Shown here: piece after piece, positions 52,527 through 60,983 of the stretch
Numbering within the stretch: the stretch's first letter is position 1
How the letters are laid out: each line of letters starts with the position of its first letter
Source of the DNA: Halorussus sp. MSC15.2
GTDB taxonomy: Archaea; Halobacteriota; Halobacteria; Halobacteriales; Haladaptataceae
Reading direction: 5' to 3'
Assembly: GCF_010747475.1 (NCBI RefSeq)
Contig: NZ_VSLZ01000009.1
Location: 1 to 64,000 of the forward strand
DNA: 64,000 bases
Notes under the pieces: model-generated
Database searches by the model: none
Seen by the model: only the letters and a program-made list of their open reading frames with translations
Told to the model about the DNA's origin: nothing
Position numbers and translations under genes: made by a program

Positions 52527-53792
52527 TCAGTGCCGTTCGAGAACGTCGCGAAGCGTATCGATTGCGGTGTCTATCTGAGAGCGTTTCGCGATGACCGGTG
52601 GTTTGATGACCAGCGAGTTGCCGCCGAAGTCGCCCGAGAGACGGAACATGATGCCCTCGTCGAGGCACGCTTCGAATATCTCCTCGGCGAGTTCGGGCGA
52701 CGGTTCACCGTCGTCCACGATATCGACACCGGCAATCAGCCCGAACCGACGCACGTCGTCCACGATGTCGAACTCGTCTTCGAGTCCCGCGAGACGTTCC
52801 CCGAGGAGTTCACCCTTGTCGGCAACCTCGTCGAGGTACCCCGGTTGGGTGAGGATGTCGATGTTCGTGACGGCGACGGCGCTCGCGATGGGGTTCGCAC
52901 CGTGCGTGAACTCGTGTTCGCCGTAGCCGACGACGTCGTACTCCTCCCGACAGACGATGGCACCGAGCGGATATCCGGCCGAGATACCCTTGGCGAGGGT
53001 CATGATGTCCGGGGTCACGTCGTAGTACTCGGCTGCGAACATCTGACCGAGCCATCCGAATCCGGTCTGGACCTCGTCGAAGATGAGCGCGATGTCGTGT
53101 TCGTCACAGATATTGCGTACGTCTTGGAGGTAGCTCTTCGGGAATTCGACGACGCCAGCGTTCACGTCGATGGGCGTCAAGATGACACCACAGAGGTCCT
53201 CACGCGTCTCGGCTAACTTACGGAACTCGTCCGCCGATTCGGACACTGAATCGCCAGCGTACGGCGGGTCGAAGTGCTCGAAGTCCCCGTCGGTGACGAG
53301 GAAGTCCTTGTCGTAGTACTTGCCCGAGAGTCGCATGACCTCGTTGGTCTCGCCGAAGAAACTACCGTAGGTAGTGGCGATGGTGTTACCGTCGTGTTTC
53401 TTTCGGGCCATCTTGATGGCACCTTCGTTGGCTATGCTTCCCCCGGTGACTTTCGGGTTGACTTTGTCGAGACCCTCGGGTGCGACCTCGGCGATGCGCT
53501 TGGCGAGGCGCATGGTCGGTTCGTCGAGATACCGCGACGAGGTGTATTGGAGTCTGTTGGCCTGTCGTTCGACGACCTCGACGATGTCCGGGTGACACTG
53601 GCCGAGATTCAGATTGAGCGTCTGTGACGCGAAATCGAGGAACTCCCGGCCCTCTACGTTCGTAACACGCATTCCGTCCGCCGTATCGAACGGGGGCCTA
53701 GAGGGTTGGACGTTCTGGCAGAGATACCGTTTGTACTCCGCGTAATTCTCTGCGAACGAGTCGGTCCGGTCGTGTGGAGTTTGTTTGCTCAC
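52527..53792 (-). CDS. Class III pyridoxal-phosphate aminotransferase
   Basis: A 421-residue fold-type I aminotransferase. Marks: GREFLDFASQTLNLNLGQCHPDIVEVVERQ; PKVTGGSIANEGAIKMARKKHDGNTIATTYGSFFGETNEVMRLSG, which binds the cofactor phosphate; ALIFDEVQTGFGWLGQMFA, with the Asp that pairs with the pyridine nitrogen; and the Schiff-base lysine in MTLAKGISAGYPLGAIV. Family members act on 4-aminobutyrate, acetylornithine, amino alcohols or amino sugars; the substrate cannot be told. It starts with GTG at 53792 after an AT-rich promoter and is the last gene of the left arm of the divergent cluster, 98 nt from the HAD gene. Confidence 0.9.
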   Translation of the reverse strand: MSKQTPHDRTDSFAENYAEYKRYLCQNVQPSRPPFDTADGMRVTNVEGREFLDFASQTLNLNLGQCHPDIVEVVERQANRLQYTSSRYLDEPTMRLAKRIAEVAPEGLDKVNPKVTGGSIANEGAIKMARKKHDGNTIATTYGSFFGETNEVMRLSGKYYDKDFLVTDGDFEHFDPPYAGDSVSESADEFRKLAETREDLCGVILTPIDVNAGVVEFPKSYLQDVRNICDEHDIALIFDEVQTGFGWLGQMFAAEYYDVTPDIMTLAKGISAGYPLGAIVCREEYDVVGYGEHEFTHGANPIASAVAVTNIDILTQPGYLDEVADKGELLGERLAGLEDEFDIVDDVRRFGLIAGVDIVDDGEPSPELAEEIFEACLDEGIMFRLSGDFGGNSLVIKPPVIAKRSQIDTAIDTLRDVLERH

Positions 53793-53890
53793 ACTAACAC
53801 AATGATATTAACTTAATATAAGCTTTGCTAGTGCTGATATAAACTGTTATAGATACTGTAATATATTCGCCCGTAACGAGAAGGAGCGAG

Positions 53891-54547
53891 TCAGGCCGGG
53901 GTCGTCAACCCGAGCAACGCGTCCCGCAAAGCGTCAGAACCGGACGCGACTTCGTCGGCCTCTGAGAGGTCTTGGTCCTCGTTAGCGACAGTGCGGTAGC
54001 CGATGCAATGCATATCCGCGGCCTTCGCTGCGTGAGTTCCGTGCGTCGAATCCTCGACGGCGGCGCAAGCCGACGGCGAGACGTCGAGTAGCGACGCCGT
54101 ATGTAGATAGATATCGGGAGCGGGTTTGCTCTCGCTCTCGATTTCGTCGCCACTGACTATCTCCTCGAAGTAGCGTTCGAGGTCGAACCGGTCCATCACG
54201 AACTGAATCCAAGCGGGCGGCGAAGAGGAAGCGAGTGCGAGTCTGGTCCCGCGCTCGTCCAGCGTGTCGAGTAGGTCGGGGAGTCCGTCCATCATCTCCG
54301 CTTTCTCGGTGTACAGTTTCTCGGCAGCGTCCTGATAGAGGTCGAGGAACGTCGATTCGTCCACGGTGACGCCGTACTCGTCGGCGAGGTAGTCGTAGGC
54401 GTCGTGGACGTTCATGCCCGCGATTTCTGCGGCCGTCGCAGCGTCGGAATCGACCGCTTCCGGGAAGATGAATCCCTCTTCGAGTTCACCCCAATGGCGT
54501 TCCGAGTCCACGATGACACCGTCCATGTCGAAGATGACAGCCTCCAT
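53891..54547 (-). CDS. HAD-superfamily phosphatase (beta-phosphoglucomutase/Gph-like)
   Basis: A 218-residue HAD hydrolase: AVIFDMDGVIVDSERHWGE (residues 3-21) with nucleophile D7 and acid/base D9, motif II LALASSSPPAWIQF, motif III K in SESKPAPDIYLHTASLL, and motif IV AVEDSTHGTHAAKAADM. The cap is the helical C1 type. It probably removes phosphate from a sugar phosphate or small metabolite. It starts 6 nt after the deoxyribosyltransferase-like gene stop, so both are in one operon. Confidence 0.9.
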   Translation of the reverse strand: MEAVIFDMDGVIVDSERHWGELEEGFIFPEAVDSDAATAAEIAGMNVHDAYDYLADEYGVTVDESTFLDLYQDAAEKLYTEKAEMMDGLPDLLDTLDERGTRLALASSSPPAWIQFVMDRFDLERYFEEIVSGDEIESESKPAPDIYLHTASLLDVSPSACAAVEDSTHGTHAAKAADMHCIGYRTVANEDQDLSEADEVASGSDALRDALLGLTTPA

Positions 54548-54553
54548 CAGTAA

Positions 54554-55003
54554 TCACCGGCCTTCGTAGTTTTCGATAGCACCGACGAACTCCTCGGGAC
54601 TCGTAGTGAGTTCCGAAAGAGAACCGAACAGCATCGGATTCAGTTCTCCAACGATGTCCTTCGAGACCGAGTTCGGCGCGTGAGTCTTCAGACCGATAAT
54701 CGGGATGTCGTGTTCGTGCGCGAGGCCGAGTTCGGTTCCGATACCCACGTCCGGAATCTGGCCGTCGAGGATTATCATCATTAGGTCTGCTTCGAGGACC
54801 TTCTCCCGATTAAATCGGAACAGTTCGTTCTTCGCGTCCTCGACGGTTTCGATGTGCGGTTCGTCTCCCGGTTGGAGATTCTCGATTCCGTCGCGCTGGG
54901 GCAGGAATACGTCGTGTCCCTCCGCCTCTATCATCTCGAGTATCTTCTCGTTGAACTGTAGCTGTGCTTCGCCGAAAATCGGCCCTGCAAAGTAAATGTG
55001 CAT
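54554..55003 (-). CDS. Nucleoside 2-deoxyribosyltransferase-like protein
   Basis: A 149-residue protein of the NDT family: MHIYFAGPIFGEAQLQFNEKILEMIEAEGHDVFLPQRDG, then ADLMMIILDGQIPDVGIGTELGLAHEHDIPIIGL, with the aspartate and the catalytic glutamate (GTELG) in place. Members exchange or hydrolyse the N-glycosidic bond of (deoxy)nucleosides or nucleotides. The ATG at 55003 is the conserved start and lies 25 nt after a TATA box, so it is leaderless. It is the first gene of the left arm of the divergent cluster. Confidence 0.88.
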   Translation of the reverse strand: MHIYFAGPIFGEAQLQFNEKILEMIEAEGHDVFLPQRDGIENLQPGDEPHIETVEDAKNELFRFNREKVLEADLMMIILDGQIPDVGIGTELGLAHEHDIPIIGLKTHAPNSVSKDIVGELNPMLFGSLSELTTSPEEFVGAIENYEGR

Positions 55004-55023
55004 CGTTGCAAATCGGAAGAACC

Positions 55024-55031
55024 ACTTATAT
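55024..55031 (-). promoter_or_regulatory. TATA box of the leftward cluster operon
   Basis: Minus-strand atataagt is centred 25 nt before the ATG at 55003. Confidence 0.65.
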
Positions 55032-55039
55032 GTATTAAG

Positions 55040-55066
55040 GCTTTCCATTAAATTTAGTTAGAAAGC
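55040..55066. promoter_or_regulatory. Inverted repeat in the divergent promoter region
   Basis: Arms GCTTTC (55040-55045) and GAAAGC (55061-55066) flank an AT-rich centre of 15 nt, in the 93-nt gap between the two divergent operons and just upstream of the leftward TATA box. It could bind a regulator controlling both arms. Confidence 0.45.
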
Positions 55067-55096
55067 ACTAATGCACATAACACGAGTTGTCTACTC

Positions 55097-55873
55097 ATGC
55101 AATGCGACCTCTCAGGTAGGACTGCGCTCGTAACCGGTTCTGGACGCGGAAACGGTCGAGCGACTGCTCTCACCCTCGCCGAGAACGGTGCAGACGTCGT
55201 CGTCAACGACATCGACCCCGACCGCGCGGAAGACACCGCCAGCGAGGTTCGGGAACGTGGCAGCGATGCTCTCGCCGTGCCCGCGGACATCACGGACGAA
55301 GCCGAAGTCGAGGCCATGTTCGAGCGCACCGCCGAAGAAGTCGGAGCAGTCGACGTACTCGTCAACAACGCAGGTGTAGGTGACGCCCAACGGTTCACGG
55401 AGGAGACCGACGACGAGATATGGGAGTTGAATCTTCAGACGCATCTCTGGGGGTCGATATACTGCTGTCGTCACGCGATTCCGGGGATGCGCGAGCAGGG
55501 ATACGGGAAGATAGTCAACGTGAGTTCGATTCACACCAAAGAGGGCATCGGGATGTCTCCCCAGTACGACGTCGGGAAGTACAGTCTCCTCGGACTGACG
55601 AAATCGCTGGCCGGAGAACTCGCGTACGACGGTATCCGCGTGAACGCGGTAGCGCCCGGTTGGGTGAACACTCGGATGACAGAACACATGGTCGAGAAGA
55701 CCCGGGAGAAGATTCTGGACCTGAACCCCCTCGACAGGTTCGCGGAACCCGAGGAGATAGCCGACGCGGTTCTGTTCCTCTCGTCACCCGCGAGCGACTA
55801 CGTGAACGGTCACGAACTTCGCGTTGACGGTGGGCAGAAGCCGATAGAGAGCTGGAAACACGAGGAGTACTGA
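55097..55873 (+). CDS. Short-chain dehydrogenase/reductase (SDR)
   Basis: A 258-residue classical SDR. The NAD(P) motif is VTGSGRGNG (residues 12-20); NNAG is present; the catalytic residues are Ser144 (VSS) and Tyr157/Lys161 (YDVGK). ND at 41-42 (VVVNDIDPD) after the second strand has an acidic residue that favours NAD over NADP. It oxidises or reduces an alcohol/ketone, probably of a sugar or polyol. It is the first gene of the right arm of the cluster. An AT-rich gap and a mini-ORF separate it from the MFS transporter. Confidence 0.92.
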   Translation: MQCDLSGRTALVTGSGRGNGRATALTLAENGADVVVNDIDPDRAEDTASEVRERGSDALAVPADITDEAEVEAMFERTAEEVGAVDVLVNNAGVGDAQRFTEETDDEIWELNLQTHLWGSIYCCRHAIPGMREQGYGKIVNVSSIHTKEGIGMSPQYDVGKYSLLGLTKSLAGELAYDGIRVNAVAPGWVNTRMTEHMVEKTREKILDLNPLDRFAEPEEIADAVLFLSSPASDYVNGHELRVDGGQKPIESWKHEEY

Positions 55874-55888
55874 CGGCTACCAGAATAG

Positions 55889-55896
55889 TTTTTAAT
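55889..55896 (+). promoter_or_regulatory. TATA box before the mini-ORF and MFS gene
   Basis: ttttaatt is centred 25 nt before the ATG at 55917. It places the transcript start at the mini-ORF. Confidence 0.55.
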
Positions 55897-55916
55897 TGTG
55901 GTCTTGACCTGACATC

Positions 55917-55994
55917 ATGTGCGAAATAACACTACTTTCCCACGAAAGTAATCGAGGGGCGTCGCAAATGGAACGAGGAGGCGACAACCGATGA
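55917..55994 (+). CDS. 25-codon leader ORF coupled to the MFS transporter
   Basis: ATG 55917 opens a 25-residue frame (start MCEITLLSHESNRGASQMER); its TGA (55992-55994) overlaps the transporter ATG at 55991 as ATGA. The TATA box at 55889 makes this ATG the first codon of a leaderless RNA. A Shine-Dalgarno (gaggaggcg, about 55975-55983) inside it would serve the transporter. It may be a translational leader. Confidence 0.45.
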   Translation: MCEITLLSHESNRGASQMERGGDNR

Positions 55995-57181
55995 CGGAAG
56001 AACCGCCCGAGAACAGGCGACTCTGGCTAGTCACTATCCTGACCTTCGTCGGACTCGAAGCGGTCGGGTTCCAGATGCGGGGCGCGCTCGTCCCGGAACT
56101 GAAACAGCAGTTCGCGGTGTCGGCCAGCATGCTGGGACTCGTCGCACCAGCCGGAACGGTCGGGTTCGTCCTCTGCGTCGTCGTCATGGGAACGGTCGCA
56201 GGTCGAGTGAACATGAAGCGGTTCCTCCTAGTGGGTTCGCTGATAGTCTCGGCGTGCATGTTCGTGATGGGTCTCGCACCCACCTTCGTCGCGTTCCTCG
56301 GAGCACTGTTCGTCCGAGGAGTCGCGACGGGACTGTTCCGAGGTCTCGACAGGCCGATTCTGAGTCACCTCTACCCCACCTCCCGTGGGCGAATATTCAA
56401 CATGTACGACCTCGCGTGGGCGGTCGGAGCGACCATCGGACCGCTCTTGGTGACCGCGTCGGTAGCCGCCGGAAGCTGGCAGTTCGCCTATCTCGGACTG
56501 GCGGTCACGTTCGTTCCGGTCGCGATACTCGTCTCGAGGACGGACCTCCCGCTCGAACCGGGGACGGAGGAGGAACTCGACCTCGGAGCACTGCGCCACA
56601 TCATTCGAAAGACGGGTATCGTCGGGATGGCCGTCGCGATGTTCATCGGCGGCGGCGTCGAGGGCGGTATCTTCACGTGGCTTCCGTACTACGTCGGAAA
56701 GTCGTTCTCTCAATCCTCCGCTAACTCGGTCCTCTCGCTGTTTCTCGTCTCCTACGTCCCCGGCCGACTCGTCTACACGTACATCTCCGAGCGAGTCCAA
56801 TACATCAACCTCGTCATCACCATCGGCGTTCTCCTCGTGCCGACCGCCTACGTCGTCTTCTCGACGTCCACGTGGGTGGTACTGCTCGCTGGTATCGCAC
56901 TGATGGGCGTGCTTCAGTCGGGTATCTATCCGAACATGGTCGCGTTCGGCGTGGAGACTTCGCCGGAGTTCAGCGGTCCCGTGAACGCTATCGCGACGAG
57001 CGCCTTCTACGCCGGAATGGCGAGTTTCCCGGTCCTCATGGGCTTCATCGCGGATTACCGCGATATCTTCCTCTCGATGAAGTTGATAATCGTACTCGCG
57101 ACGCTGTTCGCTAGCATCGTGGTGGTGACGAAACTGGTCGACCAGCGGACCGGACAGAGTAGCGTCCCGGCACAGGGGTGA
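55991..57181 (+). CDS. MFS transporter
   Basis: A 396-residue major facilitator with about 12 helices: LVTILTFVGLEAVGFQMRGALVPELKQQF, the motif-A-like loop GTVAGRVNMKRFLLVG between helices 2 and 3, FVRGVATGLFRGLDRPILSHLYPTSRGR and WAVGATIGPLLVTASVAAGSWQFAYLGLAVTFVPVAILVSR. It probably imports or exports a small organic molecule handled by the cluster enzymes, which is inferred from position. The ATG at 55991 overlaps a leader ORF and has a strong Shine-Dalgarno. The phosphodiesterase-like gene follows after 92 nt. Confidence 0.9.
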   Translation: MTEEPPENRRLWLVTILTFVGLEAVGFQMRGALVPELKQQFAVSASMLGLVAPAGTVGFVLCVVVMGTVAGRVNMKRFLLVGSLIVSACMFVMGLAPTFVAFLGALFVRGVATGLFRGLDRPILSHLYPTSRGRIFNMYDLAWAVGATIGPLLVTASVAAGSWQFAYLGLAVTFVPVAILVSRTDLPLEPGTEEELDLGALRHIIRKTGIVGMAVAMFIGGGVEGGIFTWLPYYVGKSFSQSSANSVLSLFLVSYVPGRLVYTYISERVQYINLVITIGVLLVPTAYVVFSTSTWVVLLAGIALMGVLQSGIYPNMVAFGVETSPEFSGPVNAIATSAFYAGMASFPVLMGFIADYRDIFLSMKLIIVLATLFASIVVVTKLVDQRTGQSSVPAQG

Positions 57182-57273
57182 CTCGCGCGAGACTCCCTTC
57201 GTGACGACATCGGGGAGACAGTTCCCCGGAACGACTATTTACGAATGGACAGAGAACTAAGGCTACGGCACCC

Positions 57274-58128
57274 ATGTCAGGCAACGCTTCCGAATCCGTC
57301 GATTTCGAGGCCTCGGCTCCGTCGAGAGTGATGTCGTTCAACGTGCGCTACGATACCGACTCCGACGGCGAACACGCGTGGCCCGAGCGGAAGGAGATGG
57401 TCGCCAGCGTGCTTCGATTTCACAAGCCGGACCTCGTCGGACTACAGGAGCCACTGAAGCATCAGTTAGACTATATCGACGGACAGACACCCGGCATCGA
57501 ATGGGTCGGCGTAGGGCGCGCAGACGGTGACACGAAGGGCGAACACGTTCCTATCGGATATCGGCCGAGCAGGTTCGAACTCCTCGATACCTCGACGTTT
57601 TGGCTTTCAGAGTCGCCCACAGTGGCGGGGAGCGTCGGCTGGAACGCCGCACGACCTCGAATCGTGACGTGGGCGAAGCTCCGCGACACCGAATCGCAGA
57701 CGCGATTCTACCTGTTCAACACTCACCTCGACCATCGGGGCGACACCGCGAGGGTAGAAAGCGCGAGGCTTCTCCGAAGACGAGCGTCCGACATCGCGGG
57801 TTCCGACCCCGTCGTCGTGACGGGTGACCTCAACTGCACCAAGTCCGACGGCCCGTACCGAGAACTCACCGCCGAAGAGCAGTCGGGCTGGCAGTTGTTC
57901 GACGCGAAGCGCGAATCCGAGAACGGCCACTACGGTCCCACGGTGACGTTCGACGCCTTCGAGGGGGAACCTGACGCCAAAATCGACTACGTGTTCGCGA
58001 CCGACGACGTTTCGGTGTACCAGCACGGCATCGTCAGAGAACGGTGGGACGACCGACCACCGTCGGACCACTTTCCAGTGCTGGCGGACGTGTGCTTCGA
58101 GGGGTCCCGAGAGAGAAGCGCGTACTGA
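57274..58128 (+). CDS. Endonuclease/exonuclease/phosphatase (EEP) family protein
   Basis: A 284-residue enzyme of the DNase I-like fold: VMSFNVRYDTDSDGEHAWPERKEMV; the metal glutamate in LVGLQEPLKHQLDYI; LFNTHLDHRGDTARVESARLL; VVTGDLNCT; and the final SDHFPVLADV with the catalytic Asp-His. This sub-type, with NVRYD and HAWPERK, is common in bacteria near sugar catabolism genes and probably cleaves a phosphoester of a small molecule, not DNA. There is no signal peptide. A TATA-like actattta (about 57233) lies 38 nt before the ATG at 57274. Confidence 0.88.
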   Translation: MSGNASESVDFEASAPSRVMSFNVRYDTDSDGEHAWPERKEMVASVLRFHKPDLVGLQEPLKHQLDYIDGQTPGIEWVGVGRADGDTKGEHVPIGYRPSRFELLDTSTFWLSESPTVAGSVGWNAARPRIVTWAKLRDTESQTRFYLFNTHLDHRGDTARVESARLLRRRASDIAGSDPVVVTGDLNCTKSDGPYRELTAEEQSGWQLFDAKRESENGHYGPTVTFDAFEGEPDAKIDYVFATDDVSVYQHGIVRERWDDRPPSDHFPVLADVCFEGSRERSAY

Positions 58129-58201
58129 CCGTCCGTCATCCAAAAGTCGAGTCCGCGTCCCTACCGCGAGAAGACGACTACCGGTCGGTCGCGTCCTACG
58201 G

Positions 58202-58933
58202 TTATCGTTCGGTCGCGTCCCACGCGTCCGGTACCTCGATGACGTACTTGCCGTCTTCCTTCAGGGAGATGATGTACTCCTCGCGCTCGTACAGTTCCAT
58301 CAGGTTGAGTTCGTACTGGCCGGGTTCGACGATGCGGATGCTCTCGAACTGGCTGTTGAGTTCCTCTCGGAGTTCTTCGAGGCCCGGATTCTCGTCGTCG
58401 GGGGTATCGACGACGTTCGCCTCCGCGTCCGAGTCGCCCTTCGGCACCGTGTCAGGTGGGGCGTTGGCCGGTTCGTCGGGGAGTTCCGACTCGTTCACGA
58501 CGTCGCGGCGAGCGTTGGCCTGCGCCGAATCCTCGGCGACGGGGGCAGCACTTCCAGTCGCGTCGGCCGAGGTCCGAGGGCTGGGGTTCCCGGTACGGTC
58601 GGGCTGAGTAGTTGCTCGGGTGTTCTGCGTCTCGGTGTCGTCTCCCGTACCGACCCAGTCACGGACCGTGGCCGCCGCCCTGTTGACGGCGTTGGCGTGG
58701 TCGTCGCCCCCGGTTTCGGGTGCATCGTCCCCATCCGACCTGACGTTTTCGGGAGCCTTCTTCGGTTGCGTCGCGGGTGACGCCGTTCTCGACCCGGTCT
58801 CACCAGTGTTGCGCTCTGCGGCTCCGGCGGGCTGGAACTGGAACTTGTTGCCGCCGCAGTCGGGACAGCCCGAGAGCATCTGCTTCGAACCGTCCTGAAA
58901 CGACCGGCCGCAGTTAGTACACTGGTGAGGCAT
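58202..58933 (-). CDS. oapC: Origin-associated protein OapC (zinc-ribbon protein)
   Basis: A 243-residue protein: an N-terminal zinc ribbon (HQCTNCGRSFQDG... LSGCPDCGGNKFQF), a long disordered acidic linker (about 35-180), and a conserved C-terminal domain (LEELREELNSQFESIRIVEPGQYELNLMELYEREEYIISLKEDGKYVIEVP). It is the third gene of the oapA-oapB-oapC operon next to oriC1 in haloarchaea. The ATG overlaps the oapB stop by one base (TAATG). Its molecular role is unknown; the neighbourhood ties it to replication initiation or its control. Confidence 0.88.
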   Translation of the reverse strand: MPHQCTNCGRSFQDGSKQMLSGCPDCGGNKFQFQPAGAAERNTGETGSRTASPATQPKKAPENVRSDGDDAPETGGDDHANAVNRAAATVRDWVGTGDDTETQNTRATTQPDRTGNPSPRTSADATGSAAPVAEDSAQANARRDVVNESELPDEPANAPPDTVPKGDSDAEANVVDTPDDENPGLEELREELNSQFESIRIVEPGQYELNLMELYEREEYIISLKEDGKYVIEVPDAWDATER

Positions 58934-59322
58934 TATTTACGTGAGACGAGGGCGCTGATGAGGTTCTCGTCCTTGTGGAGCGTCTCTATCTGGTTCGCCG
59001 GGCCGATGACGGTGAGCTTCTGCGTGGACTCTTTGCCCATCAATCGGTCGAGGAAGCTCTGGTCGGCGGTCTCCGAACGCGGGTAGGTCTCGATTTCGAT
59101 GCCGTTGAACTCGTCGGGGCTGATTTCGGTCATCGTCACTTCGATGAGTTTGCTCTCCTCGTCGGGGGAGAGACCCGTTTCGAGGATGACGATGTTGCCG
59201 TCACGAACCCCGTCCAGAATCATCCGTATCTTCTCCATCGAGGCCATCTCGGCCATGCGGTCGGCACCGATGAGGTCTATCTGGACGCCGCCGTTCGGGT
59301 CGTCCTCTGTCACTTCCGGCAT
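58933..59322 (-). CDS. oapB: Origin-associated protein OapB (DUF2073)
   Basis: A 129-residue DUF2073 protein: GGVQIDLIGADRMAEMASMEKIRMILDGVRDGNIVILETGLSPDEESKLIEVTMTEISPDEFNGIEIETYPR, ending with IGPANQIETLHKDENLISALVSRK. It is encoded 4 nt after oapA and overlaps oapC by one base, so the three are made from one RNA. Archaeal DUF2073 genes normally accompany the Era-like GTPase gene, which suggests that the products work together. Confidence 0.9.
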   Translation of the reverse strand: MPEVTEDDPNGGVQIDLIGADRMAEMASMEKIRMILDGVRDGNIVILETGLSPDEESKLIEVTMTEISPDEFNGIEIETYPRSETADQSFLDRLMGKESTQKLTVIGPANQIETLHKDENLISALVSRK

Positions 59323-59326
59323 GGTA

Positions 59327-59968
59327 TCACCCGAAGTACTCCGCGATTTTGGCGTACACTTCGTCCATGTTGTCGCCTTCGAGCGCGGAGAGCGGAATCG
59401 TCTCGTGTTGCGGGAAGGCGTTGCGGATGCGCTGGACGCTCGAGTCCTCGAGGTCGGTCTTGTTGGCGAGAATGAGAACCGGGAGGTCCTGACTCTCGAT
59501 GATACCGATGAGCATGGTGTTGACCTGCGTGAAGGGGTCGGTCGTGCTGTCGAGCACGTAGATGACCCCATCGACGTCCTCGCGGAGCCAGTGCATCGCC
59601 TCCGCGACGCCCTCCGTGGCTTCGCGGGAACGACGCACGGCGTCGTCCTTCTCCATGTCGTGGTCGAGGAACTCCTCGTAGTCCACTTTGGTCGTCACGC
59701 CCGGTGTGTCGACGATGTCGATGGACACCGTCTTACCGTCGCGCTCGATTTCGACGTTTTCTTTTCGACGTGCCCGGCGAGTCTCGTGCGGAATGTGACT
59801 CTCGGGACCGACTGCGTCACCGGTCCAGTCGCGCGCGATGCGGTTCGCGAGGGTCGTTTTTCCGGCATTCGGCGGGCCGTAGATACCGATACGCTTCGGC
59901 TCCTGCGCGGAGAAGAGCTTGTCCGTAACGCGGGAAATGCTGTCTTTCAGGTCCGTAAACAATCCCAT
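59327..59968 (-). CDS. oapA: Origin-associated GTPase OapA (Era-like)
   Basis: A 213-residue P-loop GTPase: G1 GIYGPPNAGKTT (about 28-39), G3 DTPGV, and G4 NKTD, with the G5-like PLSALEG near the C-terminus. The N-terminal helix (GLFTDLKDSISRVTDKLFSAQ) precedes the G domain. The ATG at 59968 has a clear Shine-Dalgarno (ggaggaaagg just upstream on the minus strand). A leader of roughly 60 nt follows TATA-like elements at about 60040-60050. OapA is named for its place beside oriC1. Confidence 0.9.
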   Translation of the reverse strand: MGLFTDLKDSISRVTDKLFSAQEPKRIGIYGPPNAGKTTLANRIARDWTGDAVGPESHIPHETRRARRKENVEIERDGKTVSIDIVDTPGVTTKVDYEEFLDHDMEKDDAVRRSREATEGVAEAMHWLREDVDGVIYVLDSTTDPFTQVNTMLIGIIESQDLPVLILANKTDLEDSSVQRIRNAFPQHETIPLSALEGDNMDEVYAKIAEYFG

Positions 59969-60396
59969 CCTTTCCTCCCAGACCCCACTATCGGCGAACG
60001 GAACCGTCACGGGGCTGTTGCGCGAACAACTATATCCCACCTACTTAAACCTATGTCAGACACCACTCCGAAAGGTGTCTATTCGGTAGCATTGGTCGGT
60101 CGAACCGAAACGAGTCGTCGGCGATAGCTCGAGAATCGGTGAGTCACTAATACCGATATCCAACCAATACGAATACATTGTTTGTATTATAGGTAGGAGT
60201 TCAATCTCGCCTGACGGTCGAAACAACGTGACGAAAACGAAATCGAAACGAAACGAAAACGAACAGTAGGAAGACCAACGGAGACGAGAAGCGGGAGAGC
60301 AACGAGGCAAACGGAGAAGCCGTGAACACAGAGCAAACGAGAGGGAGACCAGACGGAAGACCGAAACTCAAGCGAGGGAAACGACGGAGACGCGGC

Positions 60397-60416
60397 TCCA
60401 GTTGAAACGGTGGGGT
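60397..60416 (+). repeat. Origin recognition box (weaker copy A)
   Basis: TCCAGTTGAAACGGTGGGGT matches the TCCAnnnGAAACnnnGGGG pattern of the other boxes here, with a shorter G string. Confidence 0.6.
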
Positions 60417-60450
60417 ATCGAGGACGGAAACCAAACGACGTGGCGGGTGG

Positions 60451-60478
60451 ACCCACCCCTGCCTTCTGGTTTCAGTGA
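60451..60478 (-). repeat. Degenerate origin recognition box
   Basis: On the minus strand, TCACTGAAACC is followed after a few extra bases by AGGGGTGGGT. The two halves match an ORB, but the spacing is enlarged. Confidence 0.35.
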
Positions 60479-60583
60479 CCAAGCTGGTGAAACGGAAGTT
60501 GAAGTAGACGGGAGACGTAGCGTAGCTGAGAGTCGGAAAATCGAAGCGGTTCGACGGATGGACAGTAGCCAGTCGGAGGTTCA

Positions 60584-60612
60584 CCACCCCCACCCCCTCG
60601 TTTCAGGTGGAG
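60584..60612 (-). repeat. Origin recognition box B (left of the unwinding element)
   Basis: On the minus strand, CTCCACCTGAAACGAGGG runs on into a long G string. Its G string points away from the AT-rich element. Confidence 0.8.
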
Positions 60613-60689
60613 TTGTCGAAGGTGGGGCCGTGGGGTTGGCAGCATTCTCGTTCCGCTCGGAGAAAAGGTTGAACTAACGTCCCCACACT

Positions 60690-60765
60690 CCTATTCCTAG
60701 AAAATTGGTTAGTTTGCGGATATTGTTTTATCGCTATTGTAATAAACCTTTCCCCTATTATGCGC
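60690..60765. other. DNA unwinding element of oriC1
   Basis: About 75 bp that is strongly A+T rich (for example gttttatcgctattgtaata), in a genome with GC-rich DNA, lying between two oppositely oriented ORB sites. Confidence 0.7.
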
Positions 60766-60798
60766 GGTCTTCTGCCCACCCCTCCCTCCTCTAAGCCG

Positions 60799-60827
60799 TT
60801 CCACTCGAAACGGAGGGGTGGGGGAGG
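60799..60827 (+). repeat. Origin recognition box C (right of the unwinding element)
   Basis: TTCCACTCGAAACGGAGGGG is followed by TGGGGG; it is the best box in the region and inverted relative to box B. Confidence 0.8.
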
Positions 60828-60983
60828 CCCCCGCTAAACATCCGACTCTCTCACCGACCTCCGCGTATCGCTCAACCCTTCCACGAGTGACTTACGGTAA
60901 CAATCTGCAAGGAAGAGCTGATATCCTGAGGAGATACCCGTTCTCTCGTACTCGATTACCTGCGTTCGAATGCCTTCTCTCTA

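Noticed and set aside
60053-60127. 24-codon ORF starting at the left edge of oriC1
   Set aside because: No TATA box at the right distance and a basic C-terminus; it probably lies in the oapA promoter.
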